Below are positions 1 through 7,765 of a stretch of 64,000 nt of DNA, in pieces. The DNA lies in NCBI GenBank assembly GCA_031292485.1, contig JARLHA010000026.1, positions 27,563 to 91,562 on the forward strand, in the 5' to 3' direction. Positions within the stretch are counted from its first letter, which is position 1. Each line of letters begins with the position of its first letter. The stretch is from Mucilaginibacter sp. Its GTDB lineage: Bacteria; Bacteroidota; Bacteroidia; Sphingobacteriales; Sphingobacteriaceae. The position numbers and the translations under genes were made by a program. The notes under the pieces were generated by a model, which searched no databases, was not told where the DNA came from, and saw only the letters and a program-made list of their open reading frames with translations.

Positions 1-144
1 CGTTCGTATATGATCGCTATCCAGCAGATTACCCGTATCGATCCATATGAAAAGGACGCCCACCTGGCCATCCTTAAATCCGGCGCCAAAATACCGGTTA
101 GTAAAACCGGGTATGTGAAGTTGAAACAGGTGCTGGGAATATAG
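1..144 (+). CDS. LytTR-family response regulator, C-terminal end (partial)
   Basis: Forty-seven codons in frame 1 run from the window edge to a TAG at 142-144; the start lies outside. The peptide looks like the last part of a LytTR DNA-binding domain: a strand reading RSYMIAIQQIT (the family's H/R-SYLVNL strand), a turn, then GAKIPVSKTGY followed by LKQVL. LytTR domains usually close LytR/AlgR-type response regulators that work with a membrane histidine kinase. The receiver domain is not visible, so this rests on the fold pattern of a short fragment. Confidence 0.6.
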   Translation, partial: RSYMIAIQQITRIDPYEKDAHLAILKSGAKIPVSKTGYVKLKQVLGI

Positions 145-152
145 TGATTTCG

Positions 153-284
153 CCTGCCTGCCGCAGGCTGGGATTTCGGAAGTTCGATTTCGGAATTGAA
201 GGTTTTTGGGTGTCATCCTGAGGCTCTCGAAGGATGTGCGCAAAGGCCTTCGCCCGCCAAGGCTTCGACAGGCTCAGCATGACA
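153..284. repeat. Intergenic repeat cluster: CCTGCCTGCC palindrome, TTTCGGA units and a TGTCATCCTGAG inverted pair
   Basis: Three repeat types lie side by side after the LytTR gene. A partial CCTGCCTGCCGCAGGC palindrome is at 153-168. Degenerate ATTTCGGA units follow at about 170-198. Two inverted arms lie at 211-232 (TGTCATCCTGAGGCTCTCG) and 261-284 (complement of TGTCATGCTGAGCCTGTCG), and can fold on each other. The rest of the gap to 564 is AT-rich, with no gene that I can see; promoter elements for the next gene probably lie there. Confidence 0.7.
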
Positions 285-564
285 ACGCACTTTTCTTCCA
301 TACCCTAATTTAGTGCCTTATTAAACGCAATAAAGTTGCAATAAAATAGTTTAGACAAATTATCCGGATTGTACAATCAAGTATCCGGTATAAGCCAAAA
401 AATGTACAGAATTATGGTCACTATTTAAGGTTGTCTTATATTCCTATTAAATTAGGCTAATAATAGTGCAGCTGGCATATACTTTGTACCCGTTTTTTTG
501 GAAAGCATCAGTCCTTAACAGGTGATGAATGCAACAGATTGTTTAATTTAATGTACCCTACATC

Positions 565-1404
565 ATGAAAAACCTATTTAAAACTTTAGCTTTTGCTGCT
601 GTAATATTTACAGCGAAAACCAGTACGGCGCAACTGATAAATGTCGGCGCTCAAACAGCTACAAAAATTGTAAGCCATGCAGTAATACCATCTGTAACCG
701 CTGCGGAAACTACACAAAACGTAGTGAGTAAGGCTGTTAATGTTACCGGTAGTGTTGCCGGGCAGGTAAGCAATCAAACACAAACTGCTGTACAGGCGGC
801 TCAAAGCCAGGCGGCTAATGTAAGCGGTTCGGTTAGTAATCAAACACAGTCAACCGTTCAGGCAAGCCAAAGCCAGGCTGCGGCGGTTGATGCAAATACC
901 GATGCCACCCTTACAGCCAACGGGAATAAAGACAATGCAAGCATTGCTTCGGCCACCAAAGGCAGTGTAAACACCAGCGCCGCTTTAATGAAAGGCGTTA
1001 CAAAAAACAAAGCCAGTGCAACAGCTGCTTTAAAGGCAAATGAGAAATCGGTGGTTAGCGCCAATACAACAAGAACCGCCACTGCCGGTACCAAAGCTGT
1101 TTCGGCGACCTCTGGTATTGCCGCAAAATCTTCAGCATCACTTAAGGCGGGCAGCAGTAAAGCCCTTGTTAAATCAAGCGCTGTTGCAAGTAAAGCCAGG
1201 AGCAGTGTTGCCGGCGAAAAACTGTCAGCAAACAGCAGCACTAAAGTAAGCGGTAATGCAAAGGCAGCCGCTTCGCCAGCCGGGATCAGCGCTGCTTCTA
1301 AAACTTCGGCCACTTCAGTAACAAGTGTTAAGGCAGGAAAAAAACAAGTTGATTTAAAAGGATCAGCTTCATCGTCAACAAGCGTTTCTGCTTCAAAAAT
1401 GTAA
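565..1404 (+). CDS. Secreted Ala/Ser/Thr/Lys-rich low-complexity protein
   Basis: 279 residues of unknown function. An N-terminal signal peptide (MKNLFKTLAFAAVIFTAKTS, cleavage near TAQ) directs export. The rest is almost entirely Ala, Ser, Thr, Lys, Val, Asn and Gln, with no Cys or Trp, suggesting a disordered or fibre-like secreted protein. Residues about 67-110 hold two copies of a roughly 22-residue unit, SNQTQTAVQAAQSQAANVSG and SNQTQSTVQASQSQAAAVD, also visible as a 66-bp DNA repeat. The start is the ATG behind an AT-rich leader. A strong terminator follows at 1427-1459, so it is probably transcribed alone. The long reverse-strand ORF over it is a composition shadow. Confidence 0.75.
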   Translation: MKNLFKTLAFAAVIFTAKTSTAQLINVGAQTATKIVSHAVIPSVTAAETTQNVVSKAVNVTGSVAGQVSNQTQTAVQAAQSQAANVSGSVSNQTQSTVQASQSQAAAVDANTDATLTANGNKDNASIASATKGSVNTSAALMKGVTKNKASATAALKANEKSVVSANTTRTATAGTKAVSATSGIAAKSSASLKAGSSKALVKSSAVASKARSSVAGEKLSANSSTKVSGNAKAAASPAGISAASKTSATSVTSVKAGKKQVDLKGSASSSTSVSASKM

Positions 1405-1426
1405 TAACTTAAAAAATACTATGCGT

Positions 1427-1459
1427 CAGGAAGGCCGGCTTTGGCCTTCCTGATGTTTT
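1427..1459 (+). terminator. Rho-independent terminator after the low-complexity gene
   Basis: A perfect 10-bp stem (CAGGAAGGCC at 1427-1436 with GGCCTTCCTG at 1443-1452) encloses a 6-nt loop and is followed by ATGTTTT. It sits 23 bp after the stop codon at 1404. Confidence 0.8.
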
Positions 1460-1483
1460 AACCTTATACTAAAAAAACTGACC

Positions 1484-2380
1484 ATGTACCGGCCCAGGCT
1501 AATTGCCATACCATTAATCTTATTGTTTTTATCGTTTAAAGCCAGCGGGCAGCAACTGAAAGCTGATACCAGTGTGAACAAACAAGCCCCCAAAACGCTG
1601 TTTATGAATGCAGGCCTGCAATATCTTTCGCAATTAACGTATGCCGGCCGCAGAGATGCTTCAAGCGTACCTGTTTTACTGCCAACCTTTACCCTAATAT
1701 CCACCAAAGGTTTTTTTGTTGCAGGGATAGGTTACTTTGACCTTAACGGTTCAAAAAGTGCTGCTGAGGGTTTAAGTATTACGCCGGGTTACGTGTTTTC
1801 ATTTGATAAAAAGAAGGAATTTGGCGGCTCAATTTCTGCTACCAAGTATTTTATCACCGACAACAGTCCTATTATCCTTTCATCATTTAATGCCACTATC
1901 GACGGGCAACTACATTATAACCCTGATAATATTGTTAAACTAACGGTTGACGGCAGTTACCGCTTCAGCAAAACCGGGCCTAATGATGTAATTAATGATG
2001 CCGAATTATCTAAAGAAATCCAGGTTACAAAAACCGGCAAGAATAATAAGGATGGTTTAAAGATAACACCCACCGTAACCCTTTACAGCGGTACACAATC
2101 ATTTTATAAAACCTCAGACAGTACACTCGCCAACAATTCATCGGTTTTAAAAAACATCCTTTCGCCCGGGCAAACAACTACTGTACAAAATCAACAGGTT
2201 AGGCAATATGCCATACTGGCCCTCAGCGGTTCGCTGCAGTTGAGCTATGTGATTAAAACCTGGCAGATCAGCTTTACGCCTTATTTAATTCAGCCCTATC
2301 ACCAGGTTAATTACGCCAATAATACGCCGCAAAACGGCAGTTATTTTTTGTTTACCACTGGCGTAAGTGTGACGTTTTGA
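1484..2380 (+). CDS. Outer-membrane beta-barrel-like secreted protein
   Basis: 298 residues, no specific family recognised. The first 22 residues form a signal peptide ending near KASGQQ. The mature part alternates short polar turns with amphipathic strands (for example TPGYVFSF, GSISATKYFI, GSLQLSYVI, WQISFTPYLI) and ends in SYFLFTTGVSVTF. A terminal aromatic residue is the usual recognition signal of outer-membrane barrels handled by BamA. It follows the terminator at 1427-1459, so it should have its own promoter. Barrel topology is inferred from pattern only. Confidence 0.65.
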   Translation: MYRPRLIAIPLILLFLSFKASGQQLKADTSVNKQAPKTLFMNAGLQYLSQLTYAGRRDASSVPVLLPTFTLISTKGFFVAGIGYFDLNGSKSAAEGLSITPGYVFSFDKKKEFGGSISATKYFITDNSPIILSSFNATIDGQLHYNPDNIVKLTVDGSYRFSKTGPNDVINDAELSKEIQVTKTGKNNKDGLKITPTVTLYSGTQSFYKTSDSTLANNSSVLKNILSPGQTTTVQNQQVRQYAILALSGSLQLSYVIKTWQISFTPYLIQPYHQVNYANNTPQNGSYFLFTTGVSVTF

Positions 2381-2410
2381 GTTGGAGATTAGTGATTGGA
2401 GATTAGTTGG
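2381..2410. repeat. Degenerate GTTGGAGATTAG array
   Basis: The units GTTGGAGATTAG, TGATTGGAGATTAG and TTGGAGG follow the stop codon directly. The same unit recurs at 44843-44880. A possible weak opposite arm lies at 2450-2475 (CCAACAACTCC). Confidence 0.6.
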
Positions 2411-2539
2411 AGGCGGGAAAGACCGAAAGAAGGAATGGCGTCAGAGAACATTCCAACAACTCCCCATCATCTCGTGGTAAAAATCCGCTTAAACGGATAA
2501 ATCTAACAGCTTATCTTCACATCTTTGCAGAAAAAAATT

Positions 2540-3610
2540 ATGCCACATCTGTTTTCTTCTATAAAAATAAAAAACATTGAGTTTAAAAACCGCATTGTGG
2601 TATCGCCGATGTGCGAATACTCTTGCGAAGATGGTTTTGCAAACGACTGGCACCTGGTGCATTTGGGCAGCCGTGCGGTAGGCGGCGCGGCTCTGGTATT
2701 TACCGAGGCGATAGCGGTTTCACCCGAAGGACGAATCAGTTACGGCGACCTGGGTATTTATAAAGACGAGCACATCGCTAAACTAAAACAGATCACTGAT
2801 TTTATCCACCAAAACGGCGCTTATGCCGGTACGCAGCTGGCACATGCCGGCCGTAAGGCAAGTCATGAGTTACCATGGGATGGGGGCAAACAAATCCCCT
2901 CAGATCAGCCAAACGGATGGAAAGCCGTAGCGCCAAGTGCCATCCCTTTTATTGAAGAAGAGGAGACACCAACTGCATTGGATAAGGCCGGTATTGAAAA
3001 AGTGAAAGCCGATTTTAAAGCCGCAGCCTTACGTACACTAAAGGCAGGTTTTGATGTGATCGAGATCCACGCGGCGCACGGTTACCTGATCAATGAGTTT
3101 TTATCGCCCATTACCAATCATCGTACCGACGAATATGGCGGCCCGTTTGACAACCGGAACCGTTTATTGCTTGAGGTTATTGAAAGTATACAGGAAGTTT
3201 GGCCTGCTGAATATCCTTTGTTTGTACGCATCTCATCAACCGACTGGACCGAAGGCGGCTGGACTGCCGATGATTCGGCTGCTTTGGGCAAAGTATTGAT
3301 AGATAAGGGCGTCGATCTGGTCGATTGTTCGTCCGGCGGAAACGTAGCTACTGCCAAGATTCCGCTAAAGCCCGGTTACCAGGTTGAATTTGCCGAAAAG
3401 GTAAAAAAGGAAAGCGGCGTTTTAACCGGCGCGGTTGGTTTGATCACCGAAGCGGTACAGGCGGATACCATTATTAAGGAGGGGCAGGCCGATATGGTTT
3501 TCCTGGCGCGCGAATTATTGCGCGACCCTTATTTCCCCCTTCGTGCCGCGCATTTGCTTGGGCAGGAAGTAAAATGGCCCGATCAGTATTTAAGAGCAAA
3601 ATGGCACTGA
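2540..3610 (+). CDS. namA: NADH:flavin oxidoreductase / NADPH dehydrogenase of the Old Yellow Enzyme family (YqjM/NamA type)
   Basis: A 356-residue cytoplasmic FMN enzyme that uses NAD(P)H to reduce activated C=C bonds such as enones. It has the YqjM-subgroup marks: SPMCEYS near residue 22 with the flavin-tuning Cys25 and Tyr27, QLAHAGRKAS around residue 98, the substrate-anion pair HxxH in IHAAHGYL, then NEFLSP and EYGG, and a C-terminal phosphate-binding stretch (VGLITEA, MVFLARELLRDPYF). I chose the ATG at 2540; an in-frame TTG at 2525 would add five poorly conserved residues. A near-consensus -7 element (CATCTTTG) ends at 2527. It is probably a single-gene unit. Confidence 0.88.
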   Translation: MPHLFSSIKIKNIEFKNRIVVSPMCEYSCEDGFANDWHLVHLGSRAVGGAALVFTEAIAVSPEGRISYGDLGIYKDEHIAKLKQITDFIHQNGAYAGTQLAHAGRKASHELPWDGGKQIPSDQPNGWKAVAPSAIPFIEEEETPTALDKAGIEKVKADFKAAALRTLKAGFDVIEIHAAHGYLINEFLSPITNHRTDEYGGPFDNRNRLLLEVIESIQEVWPAEYPLFVRISSTDWTEGGWTADDSAALGKVLIDKGVDLVDCSSGGNVATAKIPLKPGYQVEFAEKVKKESGVLTGAVGLITEAVQADTIIKEGQADMVFLARELLRDPYFPLRAAHLLGQEVKWPDQYLRAKWH

Positions 3611-3635
3611 AAAATTTGTAATTTTGGACATTGTA

Positions 3636-3657
3636 GAGACGCGATGCATCGCGTCTC
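3636..3657. repeat. GAGACGC palindrome (GATGCATC-centred variant)
   Basis: This is a perfect 22-bp palindrome, GAGACGCGATG followed by its complement, between the oxidoreductase and the prenyltransferase. It is a variant of the GAGACGCAA-N4-TTGCGTCTC element found at 38004, 38044 and 45528. Confidence 0.8.
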
Positions 3658-3677
3658 ACGTTTGATTGTCATCATAC

Positions 3678-4559
3678 ATGAAAAAATACCTCTCGTTAGT
3701 TACCTTTTCTCACACCATTTTCGCAATGCCGTTTGCTTTTATCGGCTTTTTTTTGGCGGTAACAACTACCAATGCCCGTTTCGAGTGGCCGAAGCTGTTG
3801 ATGATGGTTTTGTGTATGATCCTGGCGCGGAACTCGGCCATGGCCTTTAACCGCTACCTCGACAGGGATATCGATTCAAAAAACCCGCGTACCAAACAAA
3901 GGGATATTCCATCCGGGCGGATAAGCGCAGGTGCTGCCTTAACTTTTACTATTATTAATTGCCTGTTATTTATCGGGGTAACCTGGTTTATCAACAGGTT
4001 GTGTTTTTATTTATCGCCGGTGGCGTTGCTGGTGGTATTGGGCTATAGTGCCACCAAAAGGTTTACCGCACTTTGCCATTTGGTATTGGGTTTGGGTTTA
4101 TCCCTGGCGCCCATCGGTGCGTATTTGGTAGTAACCGGGGCTTTTGCTTTAACGCCGCTGTTTTTTTCCTTTGCGGTATTGTGCTGGGTAAGTGGGTTTG
4201 ATATTATTTATGCCCTGCAGGACGAAGATTTCGACAGGGCCGAAAACCTGCATTCCATCCCTGCTTATTTGGGTAAAGTAAACGCCCTCAGATTATCTGC
4301 TTTTTTGCATATCTTTTCGGCGGCTTTTGTGGTGATGCCGGTATTTTATACCCATGTGGGCATATTGTATTATGCGGGTATTGTGTTTTTCTGTGTTATG
4401 CTTACGTACCAGCACCTGCTGGTAAAACCCAACGACTTAAGCCGGGTTAATTTTGCTTTTATGACCACCAACGGCATCGCCAGCGTGGTTTTTGCCGCGT
4501 TCTTTTTACTGGATAGATTTGCCATGGCACATATATCGGCTTTTGACATTCATCTTTAA
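3678..4559 (+). CDS. UbiA-family polyprenyltransferase (menaquinone-type, MqnP/UbiA-like)
   Basis: A 293-residue integral membrane prenyltransferase with about eight or nine hydrophobic helices. It carries both Asp-rich motifs that bind Mg-prenyl diphosphate: NRYLDRDID near residue 60 and DEDFDRAENL near residue 180. The sequence ARNSAMAFNR with NPRTKQRDIPSG resembles the MqnP/4-hydroxybenzoate prenyltransferase branch. It probably attaches the isoprenoid tail of menaquinone, which the UbiE methyltransferase at 49274 would later methylate. The ATG at 3678 gives the natural membrane-protein N-terminus; the upstream TTG (3666) is less likely. Which quinone precursor it uses cannot be read from the sequence. 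Confidence 0.8.
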   Translation: MKKYLSLVTFSHTIFAMPFAFIGFFLAVTTTNARFEWPKLLMMVLCMILARNSAMAFNRYLDRDIDSKNPRTKQRDIPSGRISAGAALTFTIINCLLFIGVTWFINRLCFYLSPVALLVVLGYSATKRFTALCHLVLGLGLSLAPIGAYLVVTGAFALTPLFFSFAVLCWVSGFDIIYALQDEDFDRAENLHSIPAYLGKVNALRLSAFLHIFSAAFVVMPVFYTHVGILYYAGIVFFCVMLTYQHLLVKPNDLSRVNFAFMTTNGIASVVFAAFFLLDRFAMAHISAFDIHL

Positions 4560-4588
4560 CCTACTGTTGATTATGGTTTTTGATTCAT

Positions 4589-4621
4589 CTGCACATCCGC
4601 ACATTTGCATATCTGCACATC
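4589..4621. repeat. GCACATxTGCACAT tandem array
   Basis: About four degenerate 9-10 bp units (GCACATCC, GCACATTTG, CATATCT, GCACAT) lie just upstream of a Crp-like gene. The same unit occurs before the M3 peptidase gene at 8676-8699. Confidence 0.6.
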
Positions 4622-4631
4622 AAAACAGGGT

Positions 4632-5276
4632 ATGGATAATCTAACGGCATTCAATATCTACAGAACGCAAATTGAAAAATACATTGTATTTAATGAGGAA
4701 GAATGGGCGGCGTTTAAAGACCACCTTGCCGTTAAAACATTAAAAAAGAAACAAAATTTTGCTCAACCAGGCTTAGTTTGTAACGATATCGGCTTTGTTA
4801 TTTCGGGATCTGTAAGGTATTTTAACGTGGTGAATGGGGAGGAAATAACGAGCTACTTTAGTTTCGAAAATGAGTTTGTAAGTTCCTATAAAAGCTTTTT
4901 GACGCTTACGCCGGCTTTAAATTACATCCAGGCGCTGGAGCCGACCTTATTAGTTACTTTTAGCCAAAAGAGTATGCAGCAAATGCTGGCAAACCCATTG
5001 CTGGCTCATAAAATGGAGCGCTTCGGCAGGCTGGTCGCCGAGTTTTATTTAATTTGTTATGAAGACCGTATGTCTTCATTTATTAACAAAACCCCCGAAG
5101 AGCGCTATATGGACCTGTTTAGCACTCGTCGCGATATTTTACAGCGCATGCCCCAGCACTACATCGCTCATTTTTTAGGAATAACTCCCGTGTCGCTCTC
5201 GCGGATAAAGAGGCGTATTCTGGAGCCGGTGAAAGTGCCCAATCCAAATGCATCACCTACAGAAATACAATATTAA
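4632..5276 (+). CDS. Crp/Fnr-family transcriptional regulator
   Basis: 214 residues from the ATG at 4632; the longer TTG-initiated form begins inside the repeat array and is unlikely. The first ~125 residues form a cyclic-nucleotide-binding type beta-roll (GFVISGSVRYFNV, SYFSFENEFVSSYKSFL), then a dimerisation helix, then a short C-terminal helix-turn-helix (HYIAHFLGITPVSLSRIKRRI). The FNR iron-sulfur cysteines are absent and the roll lacks an obvious cAMP phosphate-binding motif, so the signal is unknown. Bacteroidota have many such regulators. It converges with the small secreted gene that follows. Confidence 0.85.
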   Translation: MDNLTAFNIYRTQIEKYIVFNEEEWAAFKDHLAVKTLKKKQNFAQPGLVCNDIGFVISGSVRYFNVVNGEEITSYFSFENEFVSSYKSFLTLTPALNYIQALEPTLLVTFSQKSMQQMLANPLLAHKMERFGRLVAEFYLICYEDRMSSFINKTPEERYMDLFSTRRDILQRMPQHYIAHFLGITPVSLSRIKRRILEPVKVPNPNASPTEIQY

Positions 5277-5286
5277 AAATGCGGGT

Positions 5287-5634
5287 TTACGGCGTTAATT
5301 CAGAACTATCAAATGTTCTTTTAAAATAAAAGACCTCGTACCAGGGGGAACTTGAATGTATGCTTACTAAATTCCAACCTATTTGGGCCATATAATTTAA
5401 AATATCGGTTCCCGTTGCCAGATCATTGACCTGATAAAGTTGTTTTATAATTATAGAATCCTTCAACGCGAATTTTCCTTTATTTTCACCAAACGAAATT
5501 TTCGCTACTTTTTTGCGATTCACATTATTGGTCCCAATGGTTACCTGGCAATATTTATCAACCTTGGTTTGCGCGTGAGCGTATGAAACTGACGTAAGTA
5601 TTAAAGTTAAAAAAAGTAAAAGGTGTTTTTTCAT
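5287..5634 (-). CDS. Small secreted protein, function unknown
   Basis: 115 residues from the ATG at 5632-5634. A signal peptide (MKKHLLLFLTLILTSVSYAHA) supports this start over the longer open frame, whose extra 46 codons run through a TCCGAAATCG repeat. The mature protein has KISFGENKGKFALKDS and a WNLVSIHSSSPWYEVFYFKR segment, reminiscent of small periplasmic proteins of Bacteroidota, but I recognise no named family. It ends 10 bp from the Crp-like gene in convergent orientation. Confidence 0.65.
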   Translation of the reverse strand: MKKHLLLFLTLILTSVSYAHAQTKVDKYCQVTIGTNNVNRKKVAKISFGENKGKFALKDSIIIKQLYQVNDLATGTDILNYMAQIGWNLVSIHSSSPWYEVFYFKRTFDSSELTP

Positions 5635-5734
5635 TTTTGTTGTTTTAAGGTGAATAAAGGTAGGTCGTTTCTTGTTCAATACAATTGCTAAATGCATTAA
5701 AGTTGCATTAGAATTTAAAGCAGCCAAAATACTT

Positions 5735-5766
5735 AAATCCGAAATCGAACATCCGACATCCGAAAT
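5735..5766. repeat. TCCGAAATCGAA array
   Basis: Degenerate TCCGAAAT / CGACATCC units sit between divergent genes. The same family appears near 170-198, 32231-32263, 48342-48378, 49135-49196 and 51663-51693. Confidence 0.65.
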
Positions 5767-5843
5767 AACCAAATTCTTATCTTTTGTTAACGTTTTGAGA
5801 AACAGTGTGCCCGTACATTTGTCTTAAACAAAACGAAAAGACA

Positions 5844-6773
5844 ATGCACACCATATTAGGAGCCGGCGGGGCAGTAGCAAACGCACTTACCCGCGAATTA
5901 ACCAACCATAACGAAACCATCCGCCTGGTAAGCCGCAAACCCATTGCCAATACCGCCAAAAACATCAGCTGGAAAAAAGCTGACCTGCTGAATTATGCCG
6001 AAGTGCTGGAAGCCGCGAAAGGTTCATCCGTAATTTATATAACAGCAGGCCTGGTTTATGATAAAAACATCTGGCGGGAACAATGGCCCGTAGTAATGCA
6101 AAATGCAATCAATGCAGCCAAAGAAACAGGAGCAAGGCTGATATTTTTTGATAACGTTTACATGTACGGCCTGGTTGACGGCCCCATGACCGAAGACACA
6201 CCTTATAACCCATGCAGCGCAAAAGGCGAAGTACGTGCCAAAATAGCCACCCAATTAATTGATGAGGCAAAAGCCGGCAATATTAAAGCAAGCATAGCCC
6301 GTGCCGCTGATTTTTACGGCACCGAAAATAAAAACAGCTTTTTAGATATGATGGTGCTGGATAACTATGCCAAAGGGGCAAAAGCCCAATGGCTGGGCAA
6401 TATGGAAAAACTGCACAATTTTAGCTATATCCCCGATATGGGAAAAGGCGTATACCTGCTTGGGCAAAACCCTGATAGTGATAACCAGATCTGGCATATG
6501 CCCACTGCTAAACCATTAACCGGCAAACAATTTATTGAGATGGCCGCTAAAATTTACGGGGTTGAACCAAAGGTTTTCGCCATCAATAAATTTTTCCTGT
6601 GGAGCTACGGCTTATTCAACAAAGTGGTAGCCAGTACCGTTGAAATGTATTACCAGTACAACCACGATTATATTTTCGATTCATCCAAATTTGAAAAGGC
6701 GTTTAATGTAAAACCCGCAGCGTATGAAGATGGGATTAGGGTGATGTCGGAGACGGTGTATAAGAAGAAGTAG
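5844..6773 (+). CDS. NAD(P)-dependent epimerase/dehydratase-like protein (atypical extended SDR)
   Basis: 309 residues from the ATG at 5844. The N-terminus MHTILGAGGAVANAL is a glycine-rich Rossmann turn for NAD(P). The segment NVYMYGLVDGPMTEDTPYNP matches the region around the catalytic Tyr of extended SDRs, but the usual YxxxK lysine is not in place, so it may be a cofactor-binding or atypical reductase. The C-terminal half resembles substrate-binding regions of nucleoside-sugar epimerases. It stands alone, with a TCCGAAAT repeat upstream and an AT-rich toxin-antitoxin islet downstream. The substrate cannot be assigned. Confidence 0.75.
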   Translation: MHTILGAGGAVANALTRELTNHNETIRLVSRKPIANTAKNISWKKADLLNYAEVLEAAKGSSVIYITAGLVYDKNIWREQWPVVMQNAINAAKETGARLIFFDNVYMYGLVDGPMTEDTPYNPCSAKGEVRAKIATQLIDEAKAGNIKASIARAADFYGTENKNSFLDMMVLDNYAKGAKAQWLGNMEKLHNFSYIPDMGKGVYLLGQNPDSDNQIWHMPTAKPLTGKQFIEMAAKIYGVEPKVFAINKFFLWSYGLFNKVVASTVEMYYQYNHDYIFDSSKFEKAFNVKPAAYEDGIRVMSETVYKKK

Positions 6774-6786
6774 TCCGAAACCTGAA

Positions 6787-7239
6787 TTATAACAATCGGT
6801 CATCCCAAAAATAATCTTCCGTTCGTACAAGCGAAACTTTATCTTTAAAGTCAGGATGAAATGTGTTGATAAGGTAATTGTACTCCTTGGGGATCACTGC
6901 TGAAGGCACTTTTAATATCAGCGATTTGTTTTTTTGATACCATTCGCTTCCAATATGTTGTAAATCTGGATAAGCTATCAAGCTTCTCCATGATTTAGGT
7001 AAATCCGATTGTAATACCTGATGGAATAAATTTTCCTCATCAGCGATGGATATTATCATTACCTTATACTTAACAGAAGGGGATAAGGAATTTTCGTGAA
7101 CTATTAATTCTAATGATGAAAGAGATCTCGAACTTCCTGTATATACGATAAATTGGTCATCTAAATTCCACCGATTTGCTCTTCCTGATGCGGTTAGCTT
7201 TTTTGCGAAAGATTCTTTAGCAATTCTGAATACTTCCAT
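6787..7239 (-). CDS. RES-domain toxin of an Xre-RES toxin-antitoxin pair
   Basis: 150 residues, almost entirely a RES domain. Characteristic residues are visible: Arg5 in VFRI, the RANRWN stretch near residue 20, VYTGSSRSL with Tyr33, and the Glu in SLELIVH near residue 44. RES toxins of this class degrade NAD+ and stop growth. Its ATG lies 2 bp beyond the end of the antitoxin gene, so the two are co-transcribed. AT content is higher than in neighbouring housekeeping genes, which fits an acquired module. The family call is strong; enzymatic activity is inferred from the family. Confidence 0.88.
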   Translation of the reverse strand: MEVFRIAKESFAKKLTASGRANRWNLDDQFIVYTGSSRSLSSLELIVHENSLSPSVKYKVMIISIADEENLFHQVLQSDLPKSWRSLIAYPDLQHIGSEWYQKNKSLILKVPSAVIPKEYNYLINTFHPDFKDKVSLVRTEDYFWDDRLL

Positions 7240-7241
7240 TT

Positions 7242-7664
7242 TTATGCGTTGTCACCATATTCTAAAGCGGTCAGTCGGTCATCAATAAATTTGATGCCAC
7301 TATTGGTGTTCATAAAGTCAATAGGAGCTTTTTTGTCGAAAAAAAAGTTTTCCTTTTGCAGCCAATTGGTGAAGCGCTCCTGGGTTTCAAAAACCTCGAT
7401 CCCATGTTTTATTAAAGATAATGCCATTACTGCATGTTCCTTAATACGGGCTTTAATAATACTATGCGGTTTTTTATATGACCGGAAAGTTTTTACGCTA
7501 ATATCCAGCCAATCGGATATTTTTTCATCGTTAAATAAAGTTAGGTCCTTTAGCGCCTGTAAATGCTGAGGGCCAACTTTTCCCGTTTTGATCATACCCA
7601 GTGTAACGTTAGTATCAACGCGTGAAGGAATGTTTTTTAAAAGTGTAGCTTGTGCAATTGTCAT
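7242..7664 (-). CDS. Antitoxin with Xre-like HTH and C-terminal toxin-binding (Xre/MbcA/ParS) domain
   Basis: 140 residues, first gene of the pair. The N-terminal two thirds form a helical Xre-like DNA-binding region (KISDWLDISVKTFRSYKK), and the end is a typical toxin-binding domain: HGIEVFETQERFTNWLQ, then APIDFMNTNSGIKFIDDRLTALEYG. Such proteins plug the active site of the RES toxin and repress their own promoter. The minus-strand promoter should lie in 7665-7765; CAATT and AATTG half-sites around 7659-7684 could be an operator, but this is weak. Confidence 0.87.
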   Translation of the reverse strand: MTIAQATLLKNIPSRVDTNVTLGMIKTGKVGPQHLQALKDLTLFNDEKISDWLDISVKTFRSYKKPHSIIKARIKEHAVMALSLIKHGIEVFETQERFTNWLQKENFFFDKKAPIDFMNTNSGIKFIDDRLTALEYGDNA

Positions 7665-7765
7665 AAAACAAAATTGGGTAAAATTGCCGTAATAAACAAG
7701 GTTTTTTTACCTTTTTTATCCCCTGCGGCGAGTTTATCGTAGCGTAGCCCGTGGGAGCGGTTCAA

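Noticed and set aside
858..1313. Long reverse-strand ORF (151 codons) over the low-complexity secreted gene
   Set aside because: It follows from the Ala/Ser-rich codons of the forward gene; no start context, and hydrophobic runs are a composition effect.
7659..7684. CAATT / AATTG half-sites as operator of the Xre antitoxin
   Set aside because: The half-sites are short and AT-rich and match by chance easily; kept only as a remark in the antitoxin entry.
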